This document shows, in pieces, positions 1-7,945 of a stretch of DNA of 64,000 nt. Numbering within the stretch: position 1 is the stretch's first letter; the number at the start of each line of letters is the position of its first letter. Source of the DNA: Oegoconia quadripuncta (Eukaryota; Arthropoda; Insecta; Lepidoptera; Autostichidae). The position numbers and the translations under genes were made by a program. The notes beneath the pieces were generated by a model, which did no database searches, had not been told where the DNA came from, and saw only the letters and a list, made by a program, of their open reading frames with translations. The DNA is taken from the NCBI GenBank assembly GCA_949316235.1, contig OX438758.1, positions 14,045,731-14,109,730 on the forward strand. The letters are read 5' to 3'.

Positions 1-1
1 T

Positions 2-2623
2 CCTCGTCTCGTTAGAAATCAAGTAACCAGTCATCATGGAAAATTATATTTTTGCGAAACCTGTTTCTTGTTTTTTCCGAAAGAAGTTGAACTCGAGAAC
101 CACAGTTGTGGTGGCGTTGTTACCGTATTACCTCAAAAAGGTGCTGTACTTAAATTTAAAAACTATGAACGAAAACAAAATGTGCCGTTTGTTGTGTATG
201 CGGATTTCGAGACTATGTTACAACCGATTTACGGCTGCGAACCTGATCCGAGTGTTGCTAGTACTTGCGATTTGCAACGTCACATACCTATCGCATTTGC
301 GTACAACATCGTGTGTAACGTTGATGACAAATACAATCGATTTGTGACTTATCGGGGTAAAAATTGTGTTTCGAAATTTATAACTTCACTACATAATGAC
401 GCCAAAAAAATTCAATCAATCTTAAATTCTACTGAGCCTATATTGTTTACTGAGCAAAATTCTAAGGATTTTGACAATGCCACACGATGTCACATATGTA
501 ATCACTTGTTGTGGAACGATAGAGTCAAAGATCACTGTCACATCACGGGGCGTTTTCGTGGTGCAGCTCATATGCATTGCAACTTACAATACAAAGTTCC
601 AAAATGTATTCCTGTATTTTTTCATAACCTTTCGGGATATGATAGTCATTTATTTATTAAAGAATTAGGTGAACTCCCTGGGAACATTAAAATTTTACCA
701 AAAACTAAAGAAAATTATATTTCTTTTTCCAAGTTCTTACCCGTTTCGGATAATAAATATATTCAATTGCGTTTTACTGATTCTTTAAAATTTTTAGGAA
801 CGAGTTTAGATAAATTAGCTAAAACTATGGCGAAATCTGATTTAAAATATCTTCGCAGTCATTTTCCTGATGACTTACAATTTAATTTACTATCTCGAAA
901 AGGTGTTTACCCATACAATTATATGACTGACTGGAAGACTTATTTAGAGTCTAGTTTGCCTCGAAAATCACAGTTTTATAATACATTAACTGGTGAACAC
1001 ATTTCTGATGATGATTTCGAACACGCTCAGCTAGTTTGGTCCAAATTTAACATAAAAGATTTAGGCGAGTATACTGATCTCTATCTTAAATCAGACGTAT
1101 TGTTACTGAGCGACATCTTCGAACATTTTCGCGATACATGTAAACAACACTATAAATTAGATCCATCATTTTACATTACTCTCCCAAGCCTATCCTTCGA
1201 TGCAATGCTTCTAAAAACTGGCGTTGAGTTGGAATTAATAGCGGACTTAGAAATTATCCGAATGATTCAAAGCGGCATAAGGGGGGGAATGTGTATGTGT
1301 CCGCATCGTTATGCTAAAGCAAACCATAAATATATCCCTGATTACGACCCTACACAACAAGATTCATACATAGCATACATCGATTGTAATAATTTATATG
1401 GTTATAGTATGTGTCAAACCCTTCCTCAATCAGACTTTAGATTTTTAGAATATAATGAAATAGAAAATTTAAATGTACTAAACATAGAAGATGAATCCGA
1501 ATACGGCTATATAGTCGAAGTTGATTTGCTTTATCCAGACTACTTACATCAATATCATAATGATTTACCATTCTGTCCAGAGAAATGTATCCCACCCGGA
1601 GGCAAAAATAAAAAGCTTGTGCTCAATTTATACAACAAATATAACTATGTGATTCATTATGTTCACTTAAAAAAGTGTTTAGAGCATGGTTTAATACTGT
1701 GTAAAATTCACAGAGCAATTACTTTCAAACAGAGCTCATATCTTAAGAAATATATTGAATTAAATACTCAACTGCGTCAAAAAGCAAAATCTACATTTGA
1801 ACAAGATTTTTTTAAACTGTTGAATAATTCAGTGTTTGGAAAGACTCTTGAGAATACTGAGCGTAGAGTTAGTGTACACTTGGTAAATCAATGGCATGAC
1901 ACCCTCAACAAAACAAAAAAGAAAACTGGTGCAGATAGTTTAATTGCCAGTCCATATTTTCATAGCGTTTCTGTTTTTACCGATAATTTGGTGGCTGTTC
2001 AAATGAAGCCCGAACAAATTATCTTGGATAAGCCGATCTACATTGGCTTCACGGTTTTAGAGTTATCTAAAACACACATGTATAATTTCCATTATAATGT
2101 TATCAAACCATTTTATGAAGATCGTGTTCAATTGTGCTATACGGATACGGACAGTTTTATTTATTCCATTAACTGCGCCGATTTTTATAATGACATAAAT
2201 AAATATTTTTTAAATTACTTTGATAGCAGTAATTATGGAGACGAAAATATATATGACATTCCTCTTAAAAATAAAAAGGTTCCAGGATTGTTTAAGGATG
2301 AAATGGCAGGACAAATCGTATCAGAATTTGTAGGACTCCGGTCAAAACTGTATTGTCTAAAAACTAAAGATGAAATTGTTAAGAAAGCAAAGGGGGTGAA
2401 GTCTTACGTAGTTCGCGATTTGGAGTTATCGGATTATAAGTCGGTTCTTTACAATAAAGAAATAATACGAAAAAAGAATATTTTATTTCGATCAATAAAA
2501 CACGAGATATTTACAAGAAATGTTAATAAAATCGCTCTTTCTGGCAATGACGACAAAAGATTCATTTCAAATGACAAAATATCCACTAAGGCATGGGGTA
2601 GTTCGTGGATTTTAAAATGTTAA
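2..2623 (+). CDS. polB: Protein-primed family B DNA polymerase, 5'-partial
   Basis: Replicative polymerase of the element, expected to start synthesis from a protein primer. The frame is already open at base 2, so the true start is left of the window; a TTG at 68 is not a start. A Cys/His cluster (about 53-115) lies at the visible N-end. Exonuclease motifs follow: Exo I 'YADFET' near 200, Exo II 'NLSGYD' near 625-650, Exo III 'YTDLYLKSD' near 1070-1100. Polymerase motif A 'DCNNLYG' is near 1382, motif B 'NNSVFGKT' near 1826, motif C 'YTDTDS' at 2138-2155. A CHIC...HCH...CN zinc segment resembling endonuclease VII/HNH folds (about 488-595) sits between Exo I and Exo II. All catalytic acidic residues of the motifs are present. 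It is intact to its TAA stop. Confidence 0.93.
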   Translation, partial: PRLVRNQVTSHHGKLYFCETCFLFFPKEVELENHSCGGVVTVLPQKGAVLKFKNYERKQNVPFVVYADFETMLQPIYGCEPDPSVASTCDLQRHIPIAFAYNIVCNVDDKYNRFVTYRGKNCVSKFITSLHNDAKKIQSILNSTEPILFTEQNSKDFDNATRCHICNHLLWNDRVKDHCHITGRFRGAAHMHCNLQYKVPKCIPVFFHNLSGYDSHLFIKELGELPGNIKILPKTKENYISFSKFLPVSDNKYIQLRFTDSLKFLGTSLDKLAKTMAKSDLKYLRSHFPDDLQFNLLSRKGVYPYNYMTDWKTYLESSLPRKSQFYNTLTGEHISDDDFEHAQLVWSKFNIKDLGEYTDLYLKSDVLLLSDIFEHFRDTCKQHYKLDPSFYITLPSLSFDAMLLKTGVELELIADLEIIRMIQSGIRGGMCMCPHRYAKANHKYIPDYDPTQQDSYIAYIDCNNLYGYSMCQTLPQSDFRFLEYNEIENLNVLNIEDESEYGYIVEVDLLYPDYLHQYHNDLPFCPEKCIPPGGKNKKLVLNLYNKYNYVIHYVHLKKCLEHGLILCKIHRAITFKQSSYLKKYIELNTQLRQKAKSTFEQDFFKLLNNSVFGKTLENTERRVSVHLVNQWHDTLNKTKKKTGADSLIASPYFHSVSVFTDNLVAVQMKPEQIILDKPIYIGFTVLELSKTHMYNFHYNVIKPFYEDRVQLCYTDTDSFIYSINCADFYNDINKYFLNYFDSSNYGDENIYDIPLKNKKVPGLFKDEMAGQIVSEFVGLRSKLYCLKTKDEIVKKAKGVKSYVVRDLELSDYKSVLYNKEIIRKKNILFRSIKHEIFTRNVNKIALSGNDDKRFISNDKISTKAWGSSWILKC

Positions 2624-3420
2624 TTCAATTATATTTAAGAATACTTGTCAGTGAAATGTTTTTTTTTTTACAATAAGATTATTAATGTAATAAGTTAGTA
2701 TTACTAAATATATATTTTTATTACTATTATGTATATTTTTAAAGCGACATAAACCTACATGATCTGTTACATCATATTTACCTATTCTACTTGTTATGTT
2801 GTGTACCTACCTGCCATGTATTGTAGTTAGAACTAAGTGATTTAATATACTACTGCTCACTGTGTAAAGAATGTGAAATAAATAATTACCAACATGATTT
2901 TATGTTTACTTTCTTTAACCACTTTTTGGAATTGACTAAGTACCTACTCTATACGTGTGCAAGCCAACGGTGATTCTGATTATGTACATAGATAGATAGA
3001 TGTTATCATAGGTCCCTTAGTAGCCTTATACAACACCCTCGCAGAGAGAGGGGAAAATTTAATTACGTAGTAAATACTGACAAAACGTGTATAAACTTGT
3101 TGCAATCATGTCAGCAGAATGTGACACTACAACAGTTTAGCGGGTTACGTAATTGTAAAATATTTTTGATGACATGGTTAACCTAAATTTGCATTATTGT
3201 CGATGTGTACTACACATACAATAGTCATTCAATTGTCTGCACCCGAGAGTCTTGGACGATCATCTCTTACATAGAAGCCGACAGCATAGTGGTACCACAA
3301 AAAATTAAAATAATCAGAAAATCTTTGACATATTGGTAAGTTTATATGAATCTGGGTAAATTAATTAAATCAGATGCTTTAAATACCTATTTTAAACTTA
3401 ATAAATTGTTTGTTACAGAA
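2624..3420. other. Intergenic, PolB 3' region and leader of next gene
   Basis: No gene is recognised. A polyadenylation-type AATAAA lies at 2877-2882, about 255 bp after the PolB stop, and fits a PolB transcript end. An ATG at 3346 is in frame with the following gene, but the ATG at 3421 is the more likely start. The rest is AT-rich with no repeat I recognise. Confidence 0.5.
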
Positions 3421-3846
3421 ATGTCTGACGGATCACCTTCATATTCACCTGCATATGCCTGCGAGCAAAATGTACAAGACTATTGGGTTAACTTCGATGA
3501 ATCGTTTCCAGATTTAACTAAACGTCAACGAGAACCTAAACAAAAGAAAGTCAAGCGTAGTGCAAGCAGTAAGCCGCATATAAAGAAAACATTACATCAA
3601 CATTCCTTGTCGTATGTAATTACAAAAGAAAAACTACAAGGATTAAAGTTGATTAAAGTAAAGGTATTGGACTTGTCGAATCCAATACCGAGGAATATTG
3701 ATAGTGATGCTGATAATAGCAGTGACAGTGATGTTATGCTGCGTGCGCAGTATGTAGTAAAAGACGTTTATGATGATATAATGGATCATACGGAAACATT
3801 GATCAAAAGTATATCTAAAAAACTATGTGCTCATGATTGTGTGTAA
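3421..3846 (+). CDS. Small unknown protein of the element, basic then acidic
   Basis: I do not recognise this 141-residue protein. I take the ATG at 3421 (MSDGSPSYSP...) rather than the in-frame ATG at 3346, because the 25 extra residues look like translated leader. The product has a strongly basic stretch 'KQKKVKR' that could be a nuclear localisation signal, then an acidic Ser/Asp run 'DSDADNSSDSD', a possible casein kinase 2 type region. There is no signal peptide or membrane segment. It follows PolB on the same strand and converges on the capsid cassette, so an early or regulatory role is possible but unproven. An AATAAA at 3872-3877 lies just after the stop. Confidence 0.6.
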   Translation: MSDGSPSYSPAYACEQNVQDYWVNFDESFPDLTKRQREPKQKKVKRSASSKPHIKKTLHQHSLSYVITKEKLQGLKLIKVKVLDLSNPIPRNIDSDADNSSDSDVMLRAQYVVKDVYDDIMDHTETLIKSISKKLCAHDCV

Positions 3847-4194
3847 TTATTTGTGTATAATTGTGTTTGTAAATAAATAGTACTTAAGCATACATGTAAA
3901 ATTTCTTGTACATAGAATTGTAAAATTTCTTATTAATATATTTCTTCATTGTTAAATACAATTTGTTTATTTTACTTCACTTTCTCAATAAATTCAAACT
4001 AAAAAATCGTTCAGTTTTTTTATTTCATAGTGTGCTTTAAAACTAAGAGGTAGGTTATAAAAATGAAAGAAAATATTTTGTAAATATGACAAACTTTATT
4101 TAAAATCAAATCAATGTCGCTAAATAAATTTACAGTAATTCAAGATAATATTTTCTTAATAAAGTAGATATCTGTAAAATAGTTTTAATCTAGT
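3847..4194. terminator. Convergent transcript-end region with polyadenylation signals on both strands
   Basis: The + strand gene ends at 3846 and the - strand cassette ends at 4195. AATAAA occurs on + at 3872-3877, and on - at 4100-4095, just past the last - strand gene. The spacer is AT-rich and noncoding and is the natural 3' end zone for both transcription units. Confidence 0.5.
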
Positions 4195-4692
4195 TTAATT
4201 AATATAATCATAAATATGATTGTCAATATACCATTTTTTTATTAATAGAACATTACTTAATGCACATTTTTTTGTATGTTCAATACAATTCAAATTACCA
4301 TCACTTTTACAATAATTTTCACGCAACCTTAAAAAATTTGGACAGCCTTTCTCTCCAATATCTATTATTTCACAATTTCCTGACAATTCCTTGATCCATT
4401 TCATTTTTTCAAAACCTTTTGTTAATATTTTTTTATTGCTTAGGTATGGAATAATTATGCGTTTAAACTCGCGGAAGTCAATAAATCCTTCACTCCAATA
4501 TATTCCATAATTTTTTTCTATCCACCTGACTTGTTTCTTTTCCTCTTTTGATAAGTAATTAAAACAGTAAGGAGGTTTGACCAAAAATATTTGAGTATAT
4601 TCTTGAGTCCCTATGGCTAATTCTTTGACAATAAAATTGTTTTTTAAATCCTTAAATCCTTGGACATCAACAATAACAGTTGTAGCATTCAT
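4195..4692 (-). CDS. Conserved small protein, possible RNase H-like/exonuclease fold
   Basis: A 165-residue protein opening with hydrophobic beta-like 'TVIVDVQGF', then 'NNFIVKELAI', 'IFLVKPPY', 'YWSEGFIDF', 'ILTKGFEKMKWIKEL', a 'IIDIGEKGCPNF' segment and a Cys/His-rich tail (NCIEHTKKCAL). The opening 'DVQGF' and the alternating strand/helix pattern recall DEDD-type nucleases, and I know similar unnamed proteins from arthropod genomes beside Polinton genes. The exonuclease suggestion is inference from pattern, not a match I could compute. It is the last gene of the - cassette and its ATG overlaps the major capsid stop as ATGA (4692-4689), which points to expression coupled with the capsid gene. 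Confidence 0.6.
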   Translation of the reverse strand: MNATTVIVDVQGFKDLKNNFIVKELAIGTQEYTQIFLVKPPYCFNYLSKEEKKQVRWIEKNYGIYWSEGFIDFREFKRIIIPYLSNKKILTKGFEKMKWIKELSGNCEIIDIGEKGCPNFLRLRENYCKSDGNLNCIEHTKKCALSNVLLIKKWYIDNHIYDYIN

Positions 4693-5900
4693 GATATTTT
4701 CTTCACGATGTTGCTCAAAGGTTTATATTCAAATAAACAGTCGTTTAATATTAGGCAATACGCTGATGTTTGATCAGGTATATCTTTATCACTTTCAAAT
4801 TCTACTCTAACGTCGACGGATCCTCCTGACTTTAAGTTCTCTACTTGTCGAGAACAATCAATCACAAATAATGGTGTTTTAATTTTAAAATCTTTGTAGC
4901 TCAACATTGGTTCCGGTCGGCGTCCATAATAAGACTGTTGAAATTTTGCATACTGTTCGTATATTAAAGCATAGTTATTATTTTTAAAATTTAAATTTAG
5001 GTTTTCATATGGAAAATAGGTAGAGTTAAGATATACTTTGACATTTCTCAAATTACAATGATCAAATTGCGTCATATTCCTATTTACATGATTCTTACGA
5101 CTAGTTTGAAATCCTATAATTACGTATCTAGGTTTTTCTATTTGAGACGATGTCTTTATAGACCACGTATGTTTTGAAGTCCTAGGAAGTACTGGATATT
5201 CATAGAGATCCCAGTTTCTAAACATAATATTTAATGCACGGTCTTTTTCCAAATAACGTAGTAAATTAATTCTTTCACGATCAGAGACTTTTACGTGAGG
5301 TACACGCCAAACAATTTTACTGATTACAATATCCTCTACACTTTCATTTGGCTCTAGTTTCACTGCATTGACGTTCGTATTACTTCGCAATAAAATAAGT
5401 TCATGTTTGCAATTTAATAAAATTTTGTTGTAGTCTTCTGCGAATCCTAAAATCTTATTAAGCGGTATGCTTGCTGCGAAATAACCATCCGTGCATGGGG
5501 TTCCATCAATATCCCATCCCCAATGCTTCGACATTTTTGATTCACCTTCATTCATAGACAAGAGGGATTTCATTGTTGTAGTAATACCTACATTTTTAAC
5601 TTTATCAATTTCAACTCCGTTAATTTCATAGCGAATATCTTGAAACAAAAAAAGTATAGGATTGTTTGTTAAATGGAAATCTGTTACCTTTATTTTAGGA
5701 TCACTATTAACAATCTTAATATTTCCCTCTACGTATAATGAACTAGCCGATGGCAATACATATAAATCTTGTTGATTTATTGGTATTCGTATCTCATCGT
5801 TGACGTTAAAACTTGTTACGTAAGGTTTGTAGGTATGGTATTCAAAGCTTTCAATAGAGTTGTCGTATGTTACAGGATCTGTTACGTTCAAAATATTCAT
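4689..5900 (-). CDS. Major capsid protein, double jelly-roll (hexon-like)
   Basis: A 403-residue protein that builds the icosahedral shell. Its N-terminal part, 'FNVNDEIRIPINQQDLYVLP' followed by 'SLYVEGNI', is the pattern seen at the start of Polinton and adintovirus major capsid proteins. 'FLFQDIRYEINGVEID' and 'RVPHVKVSDRERI' are further family-like strands. There is no signal peptide or membrane segment, and the protein is rich in Asn and Tyr with predicted beta structure. It lies beside the minor capsid gene, as expected. The start ATG (5900) overlaps the preceding small gene's stop as ATGA, and the stop overlaps the next gene's ATG in the same way. No break is seen. The assignment rests on family pattern and position. 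Confidence 0.85.
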   Translation of the reverse strand: MNILNVTDPVTYDNSIESFEYHTYKPYVTSFNVNDEIRIPINQQDLYVLPSASSLYVEGNIKIVNSDPKIKVTDFHLTNNPILFLFQDIRYEINGVEIDKVKNVGITTTMKSLLSMNEGESKMSKHWGWDIDGTPCTDGYFAASIPLNKILGFAEDYNKILLNCKHELILLRSNTNVNAVKLEPNESVEDIVISKIVWRVPHVKVSDRERINLLRYLEKDRALNIMFRNWDLYEYPVLPRTSKHTWSIKTSSQIEKPRYVIIGFQTSRKNHVNRNMTQFDHCNLRNVKVYLNSTYFPYENLNLNFKNNNYALIYEQYAKFQQSYYGRRPEPMLSYKDFKIKTPLFVIDCSRQVENLKSGGSVDVRVEFESDKDIPDQTSAYCLILNDCLFEYKPLSNIVKKIS

Positions 5901-6085
5901 TTTAATAGTCCAATAATCTTGAGGAATTGTTGATTTTCTTTTGTTAGTTTGTTCTTGGCGAAATACTTTTTTTTTGTTGATTTAATTTTATGACTAAAAC
6001 AGTTGCACGATGTTCCTCCTTCAATGGTAAGATTAGTTCTAATACTTGATAGTTTTGGTGTCGGATATTTATTAAAATCTAACAT
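5897..6085 (-). CDS. Small basic Cys-containing protein between the two capsid genes
   Basis: A 62-residue protein with a Cys pair (SCNC), a lysine-rich middle and the end 'NQQFLKIIGLLK'. I recall short proteins with a similar 'FL..LGLK' ending in arthropod Polinton loci, but have no function for them. Its coding region overlaps the minor capsid gene's end by 7 bp and the major capsid start by 4 bp (ATGA). This tight packing supports a real gene despite its size. A structural cement or core peptide is one guess. Confidence 0.6.
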   Translation of the reverse strand: MLDFNKYPTPKLSSIRTNLTIEGGTSCNCFSHKIKSTKKKYFAKNKLTKENQQFLKIIGLLK

Positions 6086-6753
6086 TTTCTTTTCAGGTGT
6101 AAATAGATTTGAATTTCTTCTTCTCGTAAATTAACCAGGCTATTATTTACATCTAACACTCTTATATTAATTGAAGTGATGCTGTTTTGATTTACAGGAA
6201 AATATATGATATTTCTTGGTATTTCTATTATCCTGTAACCCGGTGGTATATTAGGAACAAATTCATGAATTATGTGACTCGGTTTTCCGTTTACAAATGA
6301 ACCACTAACAATGTCACATTCGATTCTTAGCACGGATGTTGATAGAATGTTGACTGGATAACGCGACTCGTGTAATATATTGGCCTTTAACAATTCTTTT
6401 CCAAAACCTAATATTTTCCCAATCGAATCTTGTTTTTCGAAATGAATATCTTTTGAACACTTAATTGTGATTTTTAGCGTATTGTTGTTACACGATATTT
6501 TCAAAGTACAATCTAACACGTTCTTTTGTAAATAATCACTTATGTCCAAAAGTTCGTAGGATCCTTCAGGTATTTCTATGATTTCATTTTCACTGTAATA
6601 GAACTTATTATTTCTCTTATCTACGTTTGGTATCGAATTAAACGTAGAAAAATATAAAAGACCGCACTCATATTCACCTTCTAATTGTAAAGCAGGCGAA
6701 TAATTTGTCAACAAAGACGATGTAGTATCAGATATTGACAGCGTGAATGTCAT
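6079..6753 (-). CDS. Minor capsid (penton-type) protein, single jelly-roll
   Basis: A 224-residue protein predicted to form the five-fold vertex of the capsid. I use the ATG at 6753 (MTFTLSISDT...), because the upstream in-frame ATG at 6840 would add 29 residues that overlap the protease end and look like read-through. 'LEGEYECGLLYFSTFNSIPN', an 'IPEGSYELLDISDYL' segment and 'IPPGYRIIEIPRNIIYFPVN' match the pattern I know from Polinton/adintovirus minor capsid proteins: the central part describes a ligand-like beta sandwich. It is preceded by the protease (35-bp gap) and followed by the small protein and the major capsid gene. It is intact. Confidence 0.8.
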   Translation of the reverse strand: MTFTLSISDTTSSLLTNYSPALQLEGEYECGLLYFSTFNSIPNVDKRNNKFYYSENEIIEIPEGSYELLDISDYLQKNVLDCTLKISCNNNTLKITIKCSKDIHFEKQDSIGKILGFGKELLKANILHESRYPVNILSTSVLRIECDIVSGSFVNGKPSHIIHEFVPNIPPGYRIIEIPRNIIYFPVNQNSITSINIRVLDVNNSLVNLREEEIQIYLHLKRKC

Positions 6754-6788
6754 TTTGGTAATAAAGTAGATATGAATTTTGCAGCAAT

Positions 6789-7157
6789 TTAAATATTCTC
6801 CCAGAAGTTCTTTAGATATTTTAAACATAAATGTCCGCAATTGACGGAATCAAATTTTTGATAGGTGTGATAATTATAAAATATATCTTTATTATTCATA
6901 TAATTAGAAAATTCTACAGGAGGTTTTAAGTCCCCAAAACTATCAAAGTATTCGCAATAATTATTAAATTTTACGTAAGCTACCCAATGAGTTCCCTCAT
7001 TTCTATCACTGTCTAAATTAACTATACCGCACTCAATTTGTTTTGGCTTTTTCGGTAACTTATCTCTCATAAAAACACCTCGAAAGTATGGAATGTTTCG
7101 AGCATGTTGAATAATGTCTAAATTGCTTAGAGCACGTTTGGGTAGCCGTTTATTTAG
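6789..7157 (-). CDS. Adenain-like cysteine protease, no own upstream ATG (probable -1 frameshift product)
   Basis: Maturation protease for capsid proteins. The catalytic set is visible: His in 'GTHWVAY', Asp in 'YFDSFGD', Gln and Cys in 'QKFDSVNCGHLC' (Cys codon 6839-6837). The only ATG in the frame is at 7070 (MRDKLP...), yet the frame stays open upstream and encodes 'LSNLDIIQHARNIPYFRGVF', which looks like the conserved N-terminal part of this family. Starting at 7070 would remove it. The open frame runs without stop from the slippery heptamer at 7163-7157, on the stop of the preceding phospholipase gene. I therefore infer expression as a -1 frameshift extension; proteolytic release would follow. 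Alternatives are a non-ATG start or a lost start codon. Confidence 0.85.
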   Translation of the reverse strand, partial: LNKRLPKRALSNLDIIQHARNIPYFRGVFMRDKLPKKPKQIECGIVNLDSDRNEGTHWVAYVKFNNYCEYFDSFGDLKPPVEFSNYMNNKDIFYNYHTYQKFDSVNCGHLCLKYLKNFWENI

Positions 7158-7882
7158 TTTTTTGAAGTCGACAAAAATAAACCATTGCCTTTTTTGTATG
7201 GCTTCATGTATAACCCCTTGCCTAGTGCAATGGATTCCATCATCTTATTATGTCGATTATTTTCTTCAAAATTTTTCTGGGCTGATTTATAATCACTTAT
7301 AGTTTTCGCGATACCTGCTGCACCACCAGCCAATGATCCCAATGCAGATAATCCTGCAAAAATTGGTATCAACGGCAAAATCCCTCCCGTTTTTGGAACT
7401 GGTACAATACGCGGTAAACGAACTTTTACATTTTTAGGTAGCAGTTTTTTAGCAGCAATGTATGCAAATTTTATAGCTGAAGCATTACTTTTCGGTTTAT
7501 ATTTTTTTAGTTGAGAGCGTATTTTAGAAACAATTGTCTTAAAACCTTTAAATCCTGCTCCAATCTTTAACTTTGTCTTCATTACTTTACTGACCAACCA
7601 AGACGCAAGTTTTTCGCCGGTTCTTGTATTTTTTGCTTTAATTCTTTTTCTTGCCATATTTAGCAGCTCTAAATCTGCTCTATGCCGATTTTGGAGGTCG
7701 GAATTATTTGAATATGCTATGTCGTGTTGCATACAAGCGTTATCCAATTCATTAATACCTTTGTCACCTCGTAATAAACGTTCTCGTAATCTTGTTCCAG
7801 GTCCACAGTAACTATATCCAGGTAAATGTAATTCAAACGGGAGATTGTTTATTGCACTGTTGAGAAGTCCTCCGCCTATCAT
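7154..7882 (-). CDS. Phospholipase A2 / mu-like capsid-entry protein
   Basis: A 242-residue protein with two parts. Residues about 21-60 form a parvovirus-type phospholipase A2: calcium loop 'YCGPG' (25-29), 'NELDNAC' and the catalytic pair His53-Asp54 in 'CMQHDIAY'. In parvoviruses this enzyme opens endosomal membranes during entry; the same role is inferred here. Residues about 75-160 are highly basic. Residues 166-195 are a Gly/Ala-rich hydrophobic run starting GGILPLIP, like the GGxLPxxxP motif of adenovirus core protein mu (pX). Adintoviruses carry such PLA2 proteins. Its stop codon lies on a slippery heptamer leading into the protease. It is intact with catalytic residues kept. Confidence 0.87.
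   Translation of the reverse strand: MIGGGLLNSAINNLPFELHLPGYSYCGPGTRLRERLLRGDKGINELDNACMQHDIAYSNNSDLQNRHRADLELLNMARKRIKAKNTRTGEKLASWLVSKVMKTKLKIGAGFKGFKTIVSKIRSQLKKYKPKSNASAIKFAYIAAKKLLPKNVKVRLPRIVPVPKTGGILPLIPIFAGLSALGSLAGGAAGIAKTISDYKSAQKNFEENNRHNKMMESIALGKGLYMKPYKKGNGLFLSTSKN
7157..7163 (-). promoter_or_regulatory. Candidate -1 ribosomal frameshift site, A AAA AAC
   Basis: Read on the - strand, the phospholipase frame ends TCA AAA AAC TAA. The heptamer A_AAA_AAC is in the correct phase (X XXY YYZ) and is followed at once by the stop. Slipping back one base leads into the protease frame, which is open from here to 6789. A 7-bp stem with a 10-nt loop (arms 7102-7096 and 7085-7079) begins 55 nt downstream, farther than the usual stimulatory distance. 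Confidence 0.65.
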
Positions 7883-7945
7883 ATCTTTGCAGCCAATGAC
7901 TGATTTGAGATATTCAGTAATTAATATAAAGAATTATTCCTTCAA

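Noticed and set aside
36..347. Open frame on + at the window start
   Set aside because: It overlaps the polymerase frame in another phase and lacks any family signature.
6754..6840. N-terminal extension of the minor capsid frame
   Set aside because: The 29 extra codons overlap the protease end, and the ATG at 6753 gives the expected N-terminus.
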